64,000 nt of DNA from Spartobacteria bacterium (lineage in GTDB: Bacteria; Verrucomicrobiota; Verrucomicrobiia; Chthoniobacterales; UBA6821), in NCBI GenBank assembly GCA_947487385.1, contig CANKWU010000003.1, positions 52,002 to 116,001 of the forward strand, written 5' to 3'. A program made the translations under genes and the position numbers. Below are positions 6,978 through 16,534 of the stretch, in pieces. Below the pieces are notes generated by a model. It was not told the DNA's origin, ran no database searches, and saw nothing but the letters and a program-made list of their open reading frames with translations. Within the stretch, counting starts at the first letter, position 1; each line of letters opens with the position of its first letter.

Positions 6978-9900
6978 ATGCCCCCATCCACCTCTTTTTC
7001 CATGTATCTTCAATCACTCGAACTGATCGGATTCAAGTCCTTTGCCCCCAAGACAACCCTGCGCTTTCATCGAGGTGTCACGGCAATTGTCGGCCCGAAC
7101 GGCTGTGGCAAATCAAACGTGCTGGATGCCATCCGATGGGTGCTTGGAGAACAGTCGGCCAAGGCTCTGCGTGGCGGAGAGATGGCAGATGTCATTTTCA
7201 ACGGAACCGACACACGCCAGCCCCACAACATGGCCGAGGTATCCATGACCTTCGCGGAGTGCGAGCAGGAACTAGGGGTCGAGTGGAACGAAGTCCGCAT
7301 CACCCGCCGCGTCTTTCGTGACGGCAAGTCTGAGTATCTGATCAACGGCACCCCCTGCCGGCTCAAGGACATCCACAATCTCTTCATGGACACCGGCATC
7401 GGCCGGAGCGCCTACTCCATCATGGAGCAGGGGCGCACGGCGCAGCTGCTCAACAGCCGCCCCGAAGACCGACGCGCCATCTTCGAAGAGGCTGCCGGCA
7501 TCACGAAGTACAAGGCGCAGAAGAAGGAGGCACTCCGCAAGCTGGAGTACACCGAGTCGAACCTTCTCCGTGTCTCCGATATCATCAAGGAGGTGAAGAG
7601 GCAGATCGGCTCTCTTCAGCGCCAGGCCGGCAAGGCACGACGCTACCAGTCCCTCATGGAGGACCTGCGCGTTCTCGACACCCATCTATCCCACCGCACC
7701 TACCTCGACCTTGAGCGCTCGATCACCGAGGTCGCCGAGCAGGTGGAGAAGAGCGCCGATGCTCGTGCTCTCTATGAGCGTGAGATCGGCGAGCAGGAAC
7801 TCGAGGTTGCCGGGGCCAGGGAGCAAGTCACCACACTCGATGCCGAGAACGCGGGTGCACGAGACAGCCTGCAGACCCTGCGCAACAGAATCTTCTCCGG
7901 TGAGAACCGCATCGAGACGAACGCGGAGCGTTGCGGAGAGTTCCGCGAGATGGGGATACGCGCCCGTGCCGATATCGAGGCCACGCATTTACGCATCCGC
8001 GAGCAGGAAAACGAGATTGAGCAGACGGATGCGCAGATCACCTCGTTACTCGAGGTTCTCCGTGGAGAGGAAGAGCTTCTTCAGGCAGGTGCCGCACGCC
8101 TCCAGCAGGCGCAGCAGGAGCGTCAATCAGCCGAGCAGGAGACCGAGTCGCTCACCGGGCGTCTTCACAGTCTTGAGAACCGCCTCACTGATGTTCGCGG
8201 TGAGCTATCCACCGCCAGCGCCCGACGCGATGCCGAGAGGTCGCGCTCCCTACAGCTCCAGGAGCAAGTTTCCGTCGCCGGCCTTGCCGTGACGACTGCT
8301 GCAACCCGTGCGGAACAGACGGGAACGGCACAGGCCTCTACCCGCGCCTCCCTGGATGCGGCCGAGCAGGAGCTTCTCGCCGCGCAGCAGGGGCACGACG
8401 ACTCGCAGAGTGCCCGCCAGATCGCAGAGACCGAATGGAACACTGCGGTCAAGCAGCTCTCCGAGCGTGAGCACCGGCTGGAAATACTCCTCCAGCTCGA
8501 GCGCGAGGGCGAAGGTCTCGGCGAGGGAGCGCAGGCCATCCTGCGCGGCCTAGACCGACCCGAGTTCTATCAAGCCGGCATTCTCGGCACATTGGCCTCG
8601 TTGGTCGAGGTGCCTCCCGTTGAAATTCCCGCGATCGAGGCTGCTCTGGGAGCCGCCAGCCGAGCCATCGTCTTCGCAGATGCGGGGATGGCAGAATCCG
8701 CACTCCAGACGCTGCGAGAGGCCGTCCAAGGACGTGCATCCGTGGTTGCCAGTGACCTGCTTCCGATTCCTCCAACGCACGGGCAAGAGCTTCCTGAAGG
8801 AGCCATTTCCTGGGCTGCGGATGTCGTCCGCGCCACCGGATCCGCACACGGACTGATCGCACGCCTTCTTGAGGGAGTGGCCATCGTGCCCGATCTCCAG
8901 ACTGCCTTCCGCCTCAAGCGGGTGTATCCCGGCATTGCTTTCGCGGCACGCACGGGAGAATTCATTGCACGCGATGGCGTTGCCCATGGCGGTGCCACAG
9001 GTGAGGCGACCGGATCCGCACTGCTTCGCCGCTCCCAGATTGCCACGCTCGAAAGGGAGGTATCGGTGATGCGCGAGAACGTGAATCATTTGTCGCTTGT
9101 CCGGGAGGGGGCTCTGGCCTCCCTCGAAGCAGCTGTCACCCGTCTGCGCGACGCCCGAGAAGTTCTTGGCAATACTCAGGGTCTTCTCGCTGCCGCCCAG
9201 GCTGACAACCTCCTTGCAACCCGGGAGCTGGAGAATGCGCGTCACCGCCATGAGTCTCTCGACGGGGAAATTTCCTCCTTGCAGGAACATATCCAGCTTC
9301 TTGAAGCGCAGATTGCCGATCGGGAACAGCAGCTCGAGACAGCCACGCTGGAGCTCAATGCCGCACGCGAAGAGCGGTCTGCTGCCAGCTCCAGGATTTC
9401 TTTCCTTCGGGATGCCGAGACGGCTGCTGCAAGCGATCTTGCCGAGGCGCGCCTGCGCGTGGCCACCGAGCGTCAGCGCCAGCAGTCGCTTGCAAACCAG
9501 CGCGCACCCATGGAGGCCCGTATCCGGGAGCTTGCCGAGACGATCTCGGCCCGTGAACGCGACACCATGACGCACGAGGAAAAAATCAAGACGCTGGAAG
9601 CCGAGTCGACCGGACTTGCCGAGAGCGTGGAGACCTGGAAAATCGAAAGCGCCGAAGTCGAGGCCCGTGTGCTGGAGTTAGGTGTACGCCGTGCCGAACT
9701 GCAATCCGGCGTCGAGGCGTTGGAAATCGCCCTGCGTGGGGCTCGTAAAAACCTCTCTGATTTACAGGATAACCGCTCCAAGAACGAGGTTCGCCTTGCC
9801 GAGCTAAGGCTCCGCGCCGAGTCGATCCGCGACCATGTCTCCCGCCGCTACCAGCTCGATCTTGCTGGATTTGAGCCTGACCGCTACGCCCTGCTCAAGG

Positions 9901-10811
9901 CCGTGGCCCAGCAGAGGGAAAAGGAGCGCCGCGCCGCCCTTCCCGAGTCACGAGATCCGACGACCGAAGGGGAGGTTCCTTCCAATGAAAATCCCGAAGA
10001 GGTCACGGTTGAGGTGGTTCAGGCGACTTACCCAATGAGCGGTCCCATCCCTGCGGAAATCCCGTGGGAGCGGATCGAGATGGTTGTTGCCGAGCTGACC
10101 GAACGCGCTGACTCGATGGGGCCCGTGAACCTAGATGCCATCCAGGAATACGATGAGCTGGAGGAACGCTACAAATTCCTTGAACAGCAGAACAACGATC
10201 TGATCAACGGCAAGGCTGAGCTGATGGAGGCGATCGCCCGAATCAATAAAACGACCAAGGAGCTCTTCTCGGAGACTTTCGAGAAGATCCGCGTGAACTT
10301 TTTGGAGATGTTCACCCAGCTCTTCGGCGGCGGTAAGGCGAACCTCCTCCTCATGGATGAGAGCGATCCGCTTGAAAGTGGCATTGAGATCATCGCAAGT
10401 CCTCCTGGCAAGAAGCTCCAGAGCATTTCTCTCCTCTCTGGCGGCGAGCGCACAATGACGGCGGTGGCCCTGCTCTTCGCGATCTACATGGTGAAGCCCT
10501 CACCCTTCTGTGTGCTCGACGAGATGGACGCTCCTCTCGACGAATCCAACATCGGGCGCTTCATCAAGCTGCTCGACCGTTTCATCGGCCAAAGTCAATT
10601 CATGGTCATCACTCACAATAAGCGCACCATGTCGCGCGCCGACTCCCTCTACGGCGTCACCATGGAGGAGCGCGGCATCAGCAAGCTCCTGAGCGTCAAG
10701 TTCACCGGCCGGGACGAGCAACTACCGCCAGCCGCCGCTACGAACAGCACCCTGCGCGACGAGACTCTGGAAACGGCTCCCGTTGGTGTAACGGAGGAGA
10801 TTGAAGGATAA
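6978..10811 (+). CDS. smc: Chromosome segregation protein SMC
   Basis: Forms the ATPase dimer of bacterial condensin that organises and segregates the chromosome. The 1277-aa protein has the canonical layout: head with Walker A GPNGCGKS at 39-46, a long coiled coil rich in Glu/Arg/Gln/Ala, a hinge around residues 520-690, a second coiled coil and a C-terminal head with the ABC signature LSGGER at 1153-1158 and Walker B CVLDEMDAPLDE. An AAGGA about nine bases upstream supports ATG 6978 over the in-frame ATG at 7002. A roughly 40-residue acidic, low-complexity insertion (around 995-1035, with many E/P/T) precedes the C-terminal head. No scpA/scpB is adjacent. Confidence 0.96.
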   Translation: MPPSTSFSMYLQSLELIGFKSFAPKTTLRFHRGVTAIVGPNGCGKSNVLDAIRWVLGEQSAKALRGGEMADVIFNGTDTRQPHNMAEVSMTFAECEQELGVEWNEVRITRRVFRDGKSEYLINGTPCRLKDIHNLFMDTGIGRSAYSIMEQGRTAQLLNSRPEDRRAIFEEAAGITKYKAQKKEALRKLEYTESNLLRVSDIIKEVKRQIGSLQRQAGKARRYQSLMEDLRVLDTHLSHRTYLDLERSITEVAEQVEKSADARALYEREIGEQELEVAGAREQVTTLDAENAGARDSLQTLRNRIFSGENRIETNAERCGEFREMGIRARADIEATHLRIREQENEIEQTDAQITSLLEVLRGEEELLQAGAARLQQAQQERQSAEQETESLTGRLHSLENRLTDVRGELSTASARRDAERSRSLQLQEQVSVAGLAVTTAATRAEQTGTAQASTRASLDAAEQELLAAQQGHDDSQSARQIAETEWNTAVKQLSEREHRLEILLQLEREGEGLGEGAQAILRGLDRPEFYQAGILGTLASLVEVPPVEIPAIEAALGAASRAIVFADAGMAESALQTLREAVQGRASVVASDLLPIPPTHGQELPEGAISWAADVVRATGSAHGLIARLLEGVAIVPDLQTAFRLKRVYPGIAFAARTGEFIARDGVAHGGATGEATGSALLRRSQIATLEREVSVMRENVNHLSLVREGALASLEAAVTRLRDAREVLGNTQGLLAAAQADNLLATRELENARHRHESLDGEISSLQEHIQLLEAQIADREQQLETATLELNAAREERSAASSRISFLRDAETAAASDLAEARLRVATERQRQQSLANQRAPMEARIRELAETISARERDTMTHEEKIKTLEAESTGLAESVETWKIESAEVEARVLELGVRRAELQSGVEALEIALRGARKNLSDLQDNRSKNEVRLAELRLRAESIRDHVSRRYQLDLAGFEPDRYALLKAVAQQREKERRAALPESRDPTTEGEVPSNENPEEVTVEVVQATYPMSGPIPAEIPWERIEMVVAELTERADSMGPVNLDAIQEYDELEERYKFLEQQNNDLINGKAELMEAIARINKTTKELFSETFEKIRVNFLEMFTQLFGGGKANLLLMDESDPLESGIEIIASPPGKKLQSISLLSGGERTMTAVALLFAIYMVKPSPFCVLDEMDAPLDESNIGRFIKLLDRFIGQSQFMVITHNKRTMSRADSLYGVTMEERGISKLLSVKFTGRDEQLPPAAATNSTLRDETLETAPVGVTEEIEG

Positions 10812-10867
10812 TTAATTTGGAAATCAGAAAGACAGGTCCTGAGAAAAAACTTTCCCCCCACCCCAAG

Positions 10868-10901
10868 GAAGCGGCACAGGATTGATTTCCTGCGCCGCTT
10901 C
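10868..10901 (+). terminator. Rho-independent-type terminator after smc
   Basis: A GAAGCGGC/GCCGCTTC 8-bp stem continues, after one mismatch, into a 5-bp CAGGA/TCCTG stem with a 6-nt loop; TTCATT follows. It lies 56 bp beyond the smc stop and just before the next ATG. Confidence 0.6.
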
Positions 10902-10917
10902 TTCATTCTGGGAACTC

Positions 10918-11895
10918 ATGATTATCGAAGGCTCCGCCCAGTGGCAGCAGTACATCTTTATCGCCGCAACGATTTTCCTGATCTGGGAACTCTGGCGCGG
11001 CTGGCGACTCGGAGCTGTACGCGGTCTCCTGAGGTTGGCGGCCTTGTTCTGTGCCTGGATCGGAGGTACGACGGCTGCGGGAGCCACGGGGACGGTGGTC
11101 GCATTTTTCTCAAAGGTTCCGCCACTAATTGCCCCGGGCGTCGCCGGGCTGACTGTAGGAATCGGTATCTATGTCGGCATCTCGATCGTCGCCGGTATTC
11201 TTTTTAAGAGAACGGAGGATCATTCGGGAGTGATCCGGCTCGGCTTTGGTCTGGGTGGCGCCGTTTGCGGAGTGATCTTCGGCATCCTCTTTCTCTGGGC
11301 TGGGATCACATTGATTAGGGGCATGGGTGCCCTCGGGGAACTCCGTGTCGTCCAAGCTCGGAATGAGGGGCGGTCACTCGCCACGGAAAACACGGCGCTT
11401 TTCCTGATCAAACTGAAGGAATCACTGGAAATCGGCGTTACTGGCCAGACGTTGAAGAAGGCAGATCCGCTGCCGACGGCCTTCTACGATAATATTGTGA
11501 AGATCTCCATGGTGGCAGGGTCGCAAGAGGCCATCGAGCGCTTCGTGCAGTATCCCGGGACACTGAAGATCATCGCCAATCCCAACATCACAGCGCTGAT
11601 CCAAGATCCCGCCCTGGAAAAAGCCGCCGAGAAAAAAAACATCCTGCCTCTCTTGCACAACAAGCATGTGCAGGCGGCAGCCAATGATCCTCAGTTACTT
11701 GCTCAACTCAAAGAGTTCGACCTGACTGGAGCGCTCAATTACGCCCTGGAACCCCCTGTCCCCGTCCGGCATAGCCTGCCGATCCAACCCATCAAGCGGG
11801 CCCATTCCGGCGATTCTCCGAACTCGCATCACCGCAAATCACACGCTACAAACACCTCTTCACAGACCATCACGACTCCCGGCATCGCCAACTGA
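10918..11895 (+). CDS. CvpA-family membrane protein
   Basis: The first ~140 residues contain four hydrophobic helices with the CvpA-like pattern (a short helix, then RGWRLGAVRGLLRLAALFCAW, then two glycine-rich helices). The family is named for colicin V production in E. coli, but its biochemical role is unknown. The remaining ~185 residues are soluble and probably face the periplasm or cytosol, ending in a Ser/Thr/His-rich tail. I start at ATG 10918 (325 aa) because an upstream TTG at 10882 falls within the terminator stem. It is 16 nt upstream of gatB and may share its transcript. Confidence 0.6.
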   Translation: MIIEGSAQWQQYIFIAATIFLIWELWRGWRLGAVRGLLRLAALFCAWIGGTTAAGATGTVVAFFSKVPPLIAPGVAGLTVGIGIYVGISIVAGILFKRTEDHSGVIRLGFGLGGAVCGVIFGILFLWAGITLIRGMGALGELRVVQARNEGRSLATENTALFLIKLKESLEIGVTGQTLKKADPLPTAFYDNIVKISMVAGSQEAIERFVQYPGTLKIIANPNITALIQDPALEKAAEKKNILPLLHNKHVQAAANDPQLLAQLKEFDLTGALNYALEPPVPVRHSLPIQPIKRAHSGDSPNSHHRKSHATNTSSQTITTPGIAN

Positions 11896-11911
11896 AAAAG
11901 ACTACAACCCT

Positions 11912-13372
11912 ATGAGCACGGAATACAGCGTAACGATCGGACTTGAAGTCCATGCCCAGTTAAAAACCAAGAGCAAGATGTTCTGCGGATGCAAGGTCGA
12001 GTATGGCGCTGAACCCAACACGCACACCTGCCCTACGTGCCTCGGCCTGCCCGGTGCGCTTCCGGTGATGAATGGCGAGGCACTGCGCCTCACCGCCCGC
12101 GCCGGACTGATGCTTGGCTGTGACATTCCCGAGGTCTGCAAGTTCGACCGCAAGAACTACTACTACCCGGACATGCCAAAGAACTACCAGATCTCCCAGT
12201 ACGACCAGCCGCTTTGCCTTGGCGGTGGCGTTCCGCTGCACGAGACGGCCTATCCGAAGGATGCGCAGAAAACGATCGCAACTCCCGGCAAGACAATCCG
12301 CCTGACCCGCATCCATCTGGAGGAGGATGTGGCCAAGAGCTTCCATCTGGAGACAGCCAGCGGCATTGATTTTAACCGCGCCGGCACCCCCCTCATGGAG
12401 ATCGTTTCCGAGGCCGATATCACCTCGCCCGAAGAGGCCTTTGCCTACCTCACCGCACTTCGTCAGATCCTTATCTACGGAGATATCAGTGATGCTGACA
12501 TGGAGAAGGGGCAGATGCGTTGTGATGTGAATGTCTCCGTCCGCCCCGTCGGCCAGAAAGAATACGGCACCAAGATCGAGTTGAAGAACCTCAACTCCAT
12601 TAGTGGTGTTCGCCGGGCTCTCGCCTTTGAGATCGAACGCCAGATCGCTTTCGTGAAGGCTGGTGGCAAGCTTGATCAGGAGACACGCCGTTGGGATGAC
12701 GACCGCGGGGAAACCACACTCATGCGAATCAAGGAGTCGGCGCATGATTACCGCTACTTCCCCGATCCCGATCTCCTCCCTGTCCGCACGGCCAAGCTAG
12801 TCGAGTCGGCCAAGGTGGGAATGCCCGAGCTCCCGCAGGCCAAGCGCGACCGATTCGTGGCTGACTACGGTATCAGCGAATACGACGCAGCGGTTCTTGC
12901 CGATGATGCCTCGCTTGCCGATTACTTTGAAAAGGCCGCCATGGGTTCGCCTAAACCTAAGAGCGTCGCCAACTGGATTATCAACGATCTTCTCAGCGCG
13001 CTTTCCGCCGCATCGCTCGAGCTCTCGGAGTGTCCCATCCAGGCAGCATTCATTGGTGAACTTACGATTCTTATCGAGGGAGGAACCATCAGCGGACGCC
13101 AGGGCAAGGAGGTCTTTGCCGAGATGATGGTAAGCGGAAAACAACCTGCTGTGATCGTTGAGGAAAAGGGACTCAAGCAGGTCAGCGACACCGGAGCTAT
13201 CGAAGCCTTCTGCGACGAGGTGATCGCTACCAATCCAGTTTCTGTTGCAGACTTCAAGTCGGGTAAGGAAGCCGCGCTTAACTTCCTCAAGGGCCAGGTC
13301 ATGAAGCTCTCCAAGGGGAAGGCCAACCCTGCCCTCGCAGGAGAAATCCTCGCGAAGAAGCTCCAATCGTAG
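11912..13372 (+). CDS. gatB: Aspartyl/glutamyl-tRNA(Asn/Gln) amidotransferase subunit B
   Basis: Part of the GatCAB enzyme that converts misacylated Glu-tRNA(Gln)/Asp-tRNA(Asn) to the amide forms; cytosolic. The 486-aa protein opens with IGLEVHAQLKTKSKMFCGC and carries the zinc cysteines (FCGC and CPTCLGLPG), the tRNA-binding middle HLEEDVAKSFH and DVNVSVRP, and the YqeY-like C-terminal helical domain. gatA and gatC are not in this window. Ends 18 bp from the convergent bioF stop. Confidence 0.96.
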   Translation: MSTEYSVTIGLEVHAQLKTKSKMFCGCKVEYGAEPNTHTCPTCLGLPGALPVMNGEALRLTARAGLMLGCDIPEVCKFDRKNYYYPDMPKNYQISQYDQPLCLGGGVPLHETAYPKDAQKTIATPGKTIRLTRIHLEEDVAKSFHLETASGIDFNRAGTPLMEIVSEADITSPEEAFAYLTALRQILIYGDISDADMEKGQMRCDVNVSVRPVGQKEYGTKIELKNLNSISGVRRALAFEIERQIAFVKAGGKLDQETRRWDDDRGETTLMRIKESAHDYRYFPDPDLLPVRTAKLVESAKVGMPELPQAKRDRFVADYGISEYDAAVLADDASLADYFEKAAMGSPKPKSVANWIINDLLSALSAASLELSECPIQAAFIGELTILIEGGTISGRQGKEVFAEMMVSGKQPAVIVEEKGLKQVSDTGAIEAFCDEVIATNPVSVADFKSGKEAALNFLKGQVMKLSKGKANPALAGEILAKKLQS

Positions 13373-13390
13373 GCCCCACGATACGACGAC

Positions 13391-14560
13391 TTATTCTCGT
13401 AATCCGGATTCTTTCAGGACGGCGGCAAGTCTCATGATCTGCTCCGGGAGATGAGCGCTGCTGAGCGTGATCCGAAGCCGTGCAGTATTCCTCGGAACGG
13501 TTGGATAGCGAATTGCGGGGATAAAGAATCCCTCGCTCTGAAGGCGTGCTGTTTCTTGCAGGACGCGCGCCTCGCTTCCGAGGATTAGTGGGACGATAGC
13601 ACTCGGAGGTTCCGGGATCTTCATTTCTGAGGCAAAGAGCTGAAGATTTTCCCGAAGTCGGTTCCGAAGGAGATCTCCCTCCGGGGACTGCACAATCCGT
13701 AGGGATGCACGGCAGGCTGCAGCCACGGCAGGTGAGGGAGCCGTGGAGAAAATAAAACTCCGGGCACGATTGATCAGGAAGTCGATCAGTTGGCGCGATC
13801 CGGCGATATAGCCGCCGGAGACACCGAGAGCCTTGCCTAGAGTCCCCATCTGAATCTCAATCCGGCCATTAAGTCCGAGTTCCCCCGCAAGGCCCTGAGC
13901 CCAAGCTCCGCGGACACCGACTGCGTGGGCCTCATCCAGGAACAGGACGGCCCTGTATTTCTCCTTCAGCTCCACGATTCCGTGCAACGGAGCCAGATCG
14001 CCATCCATACTGAAAACCGACTCGGTGACGATAAGTATCCTGCCGCCGGAATGAGTCTTGCTGGCCCACCGCAGATGGGACTCCAGTTTGTCCAAGTTGT
14101 TATGGGGGAAGACACGGAGAGTTGCTCCACTCGCATGAGCGCCGTCGATAAGGCACGCGTGAGCCAGCTTGTCCATGATGATGACATCTCCTTTTCCTGC
14201 CAGCGCAGGGATGGTCCCGGCAGCTGCGGCGACACCCGTTGAGAAAACCAGCGCTGCCTGAGTTCCCTTGGCCAAGGACAGCTCCTCCTCCAGTGCGGCA
14301 TGCTCCTCCGTAGTTCCGCAGATCAGGCGCGACGCCGTGGAGCCGACACCCCAACGACGAGCCCCCTCTCCCATCGCTTCGGCGATGGCGGGGTGAGAGG
14401 CGAGACCCAGATAGTCATTGGAGGAAAAGTTGATCAGCTCACGAGAGCCGATCGTGAGGCGTATGCCGTGGATGAATTCAACCACCCGCTGGGTGCGAAG
14501 AAGCCCCTGATGTTCCAGCAAGGATAGATGCTCCTGCAATTGAGAGTCAAAGCGTTCCAA
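13391..14560 (-). CDS. bioF: 8-amino-7-oxononanoate synthase
   Basis: PLP enzyme of the alpha-oxoamine synthase family; condenses pimeloyl-thioester with L-alanine in biotin synthesis. The 389-aa sequence shows FSSNDYLGLASHP near the N-terminus, GSTASRLICG, the cofactor aspartate in LFLDEAHAVGVRG and the Schiff-base lysine in MGTLGKALGVSGGY. The close relative 2-amino-3-ketobutyrate CoA ligase cannot be fully excluded, but a bioB gene in the same window (22258-23241) supports the biotin role. It is not adjacent to other bio genes. Confidence 0.85.
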   Translation of the reverse strand: MERFDSQLQEHLSLLEHQGLLRTQRVVEFIHGIRLTIGSRELINFSSNDYLGLASHPAIAEAMGEGARRWGVGSTASRLICGTTEEHAALEEELSLAKGTQAALVFSTGVAAAAGTIPALAGKGDVIIMDKLAHACLIDGAHASGATLRVFPHNNLDKLESHLRWASKTHSGGRILIVTESVFSMDGDLAPLHGIVELKEKYRAVLFLDEAHAVGVRGAWAQGLAGELGLNGRIEIQMGTLGKALGVSGGYIAGSRQLIDFLINRARSFIFSTAPSPAVAAACRASLRIVQSPEGDLLRNRLRENLQLFASEMKIPEPPSAIVPLILGSEARVLQETARLQSEGFFIPAIRYPTVPRNTARLRITLSSAHLPEQIMRLAAVLKESGLRE

Positions 14561-14603
14561 AGCAGAAAAGTCTAAGCAGTTGCCCTTTCTCTTCAGCGGC
14601 TAC

Positions 14604-15191
14604 TCAGTTATCTACAGGCGTCTTGTGGGGCTTCACCCCGTGCTTCGGAGAGGGTGAGGGAGTCGGAGTAGGTGTTACCGTCGGCGTGGGGATGGGTGTC
14701 GGTTCAGGGGTCGGAGCAGGTGTTGCCGTCGGTGTGGGGATGGGTGTCGGTTCAGGGGTCGGAGTAGGTGTTGCCAAGGGTGTGGATGCTGGTTCCCCGT
14801 CACTTACTCGATGCAACAATCCGCCGAGAAGGTTTCCACCTAAGAGAAGGAACCCAATCACCATAGCGGCTACGAGGACACCACCCAGGATTTTTGTCAG
14901 AACGGATCGTTGCTCAGCCAACGTGTTTTTGCCATCGAGATAATTCCTTCCGTTGAGCGTGACATAGCGGACCTGTACTTTATTGGGCTTGCCATCGACG
15001 CCTTTCAGAACATTCGCCTCGATCAACCCAACGGATTTTAACCGGAGGATCTCTTCAAAAACCTCGTCCAAAGGGATCTCGCCATGGGGGACGGGACATT
15101 GTTCCAAATCAAAAACCGCAGGCAGCTTATGGGCGGGCTGGGAGAGAACATACTCTAGGACATCAATCGAGAAACTCTTCATGGTGGGCAT
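14604..15191 (-). CDS. Membrane-anchored protein with winged-helix-like head and Pro-Thr repeat tail
   Basis: No named family recognised. Residues 1-85 look like a small alpha/beta winged-helix-type domain ([20 protein letters not shown]..., ending in a beta-hairpin-like [16 protein letters not shown]). A single hydrophobic helix follows (about 100-122), then ~70 residues of Pro/Thr repeats ([18 protein letters not shown] type) ending in a basic [10 protein letters not shown] segment. The head would be cytoplasmic and the PT stalk periplasmic, possibly spanning into the peptidoglycan. The start at ATG 15191 has a GGAAAGAG upstream. The PT tail is encoded by 48-bp DNA repeats. Confidence 0.6.
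   Translation of the reverse strand: MPTMKSFSIDVLEYVLSQPAHKLPAVFDLEQCPVPHGEIPLDEVFEEILRLKSVGLIEANVLKGVDGKPNKVQVRYVTLNGRNYLDGKNTLAEQRSVLTKILGGVLVAAMVIGFLLLGGNLLGGLLHRVSDGEPASTPLATPTPTPEPTPIPTPTATPAPTPEPTPIPTPTVTPTPTPSPSPKHGVKPHKTPVDN
14666..14780. repeat. 48-bp tandem repeat encoding the Pro-Thr tail
   Basis: Two nearly identical 48-bp units (14666-14713 and 14714-14761) and the start of a third differ at only a few positions. They encode 16-residue Pro/Thr units on the minus strand. Such repeats commonly vary in copy number. Confidence 0.85.
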
Positions 15192-15280
15192 GACTTACTC
15201 TTTCCAGACCTTGTGGTCGGGTCGATCACTTTTCCACGCAAGTTTCCAAGCACTTGCCGAAAAGTGAAAGAGGGGTGTTG

Positions 15281-16435
15281 TTAGTGATGGGATTTTGTTC
15301 GCGAAGGCTTTGGCACCATCTTTGGAGCGGAGCGGACTGCATCGAGCTTACTCATCAGCGGAGCATCGCGCTCCGTCACGAGGTTCACCACAAGTCCAGG
15401 CCGTCCGGCCCGCGCCGTGCGTCCCACCCGATGCAGATAATTCTCCATCTGTTGCGGCAAATGGTAGTTGATGACACGGCCGACATGCTCCACGTCGAGT
15501 CCGCGGGAGGCTAGATCGGTTGAGATCAGCAGGGCGACTTTACCTTCCCGGAAGGCCTTGAGGTTCCTGCGACGTTCTGTCTTGTCCATTTCCCCACGGT
15601 AGACCACGCAGGGCCATCCGGCTTCTTCCAGCTCCTCGGCTAGCTTGTCACATTGCTCGCGGGTGTTGGCGAAGAGGATCGTCCCTCCCTCCACTTTCTT
15701 GTCGAGCAGACGCTCAAGCAGGGGAAAGCGCTTTCCGCCCACTACCAGCAGATGGGAGGTCGTTAGTGTCGGGACGACCTTGTGGCTTCCTTGGCTGCGA
15801 ATGACTTCCGCGTCGGTGAAGAGATCCGCGATGAGCTTCTCCACGGCTGGCGGCACGGTGGCGGAGAATAGCGCCAGTTGACGCTCTGCCGGACACTCCT
15901 TCGCGATCTTTCGGACATCGGGAAGGAATCCATGATCCAGCATTTGATCCGCCTCATCGAGCACAAGTGTGCGGATATCGCCCAGAGTCACGAGCCCTCC
16001 CTCCATCATCTTGATCAGACGCCCCGGCGTGGCAACCAAGACCTCGAAGGGGCCCTGAAGACTGCGCTTTGCCTGTTCCATGGTGGTGCCGCCCAAGAGC
16101 GAACGCACGCGGAGACGCGTCGTATGAGTAAAGGGCTTGAAGGCCTTGGCGACTTGCTCACCCAGCTCCCGGGTGGGAACCACCACGATGGCCCGAGGCT
16201 CGCCATAAACCTTAACCGGCTTGCCTTCAAGTTCGAGAGTCTTAAGACGATGGAGGATAGGAAGAACGTAGGCCAGGGTTTTTCCACTTCCTGTCTCAGC
16301 AACCCCCACCACCGAGCGTCCAGCAAGGAGTGCCGGCACGGTCTGGGCCTGGATATCCGTGGGGATGGTCAGGTTTTTTTCAACAAGCGTCTCCCAAAGG
16401 GTGGGGAGCAATACGAGATCAGCAAAGGAGTTCAT
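15281..16435 (-). CDS. DEAD-box ATP-dependent RNA helicase
   Basis: ATP-dependent RNA unwinding, typically in ribosome assembly or mRNA turnover. The 384-aa protein contains the Q-motif region (PTDIQAQTVPALLAGRSVVG), motif I AETGSGKT, the PTRELGEQ block, motif II DEADQML, motif III SAT, and motif VI HRVGRTARAG. There is no C-terminal extension beyond a short basic tail, so it is the minimal two-RecA-domain core. The start at 16435 lies only 12 nt after the tRNA-Ser gene on the same strand; a longer open frame through the tRNA is not a credible start. Confidence 0.92.
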   Translation of the reverse strand: MNSFADLVLLPTLWETLVEKNLTIPTDIQAQTVPALLAGRSVVGVAETGSGKTLAYVLPILHRLKTLELEGKPVKVYGEPRAIVVVPTRELGEQVAKAFKPFTHTTRLRVRSLLGGTTMEQAKRSLQGPFEVLVATPGRLIKMMEGGLVTLGDIRTLVLDEADQMLDHGFLPDVRKIAKECPAERQLALFSATVPPAVEKLIADLFTDAEVIRSQGSHKVVPTLTTSHLLVVGGKRFPLLERLLDKKVEGGTILFANTREQCDKLAEELEEAGWPCVVYRGEMDKTERRRNLKAFREGKVALLISTDLASRGLDVEHVGRVINYHLPQQMENYLHRVGRTARAGRPGLVVNLVTERDAPLMSKLDAVRSAPKMVPKPSRTKSHH

Positions 16436-16447
16436 GGAGCAGAAGCC

Positions 16448-16534
16448 CGGATGGGGAGGGATTCGAACCCTCGTTACCGATAAAGGTAAACACGCTTTCC
16501 AAGCGTGCGCGATCGACCACTCTGCCACCCATCC
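16448..16534 (-). tRNA. tRNA-Ser (anticodon GGA)
   Basis: The minus strand shows a 7-bp acceptor stem GGATGGG/CCCATCC, anticodon stem CACGC/GCGTG with loop TTGGAAA, a long variable arm (TTTACC...GGTAA) typical of class II tRNAs, and T-arm GAGGG-TTCGAAT-CCCTC. Discriminator G; CCA is not encoded. Confidence 0.95.

Noticed and set aside
6742..7017. 91-codon minus-strand frame overlapping the smc start
   Set aside because: It crosses the smc start and the perfect palindrome and has no recognisable features.
14623..14943. Gly/Val repeat frame on the plus strand
   Set aside because: It is the complement of the Pro-Thr repeats of the membrane protein gene.
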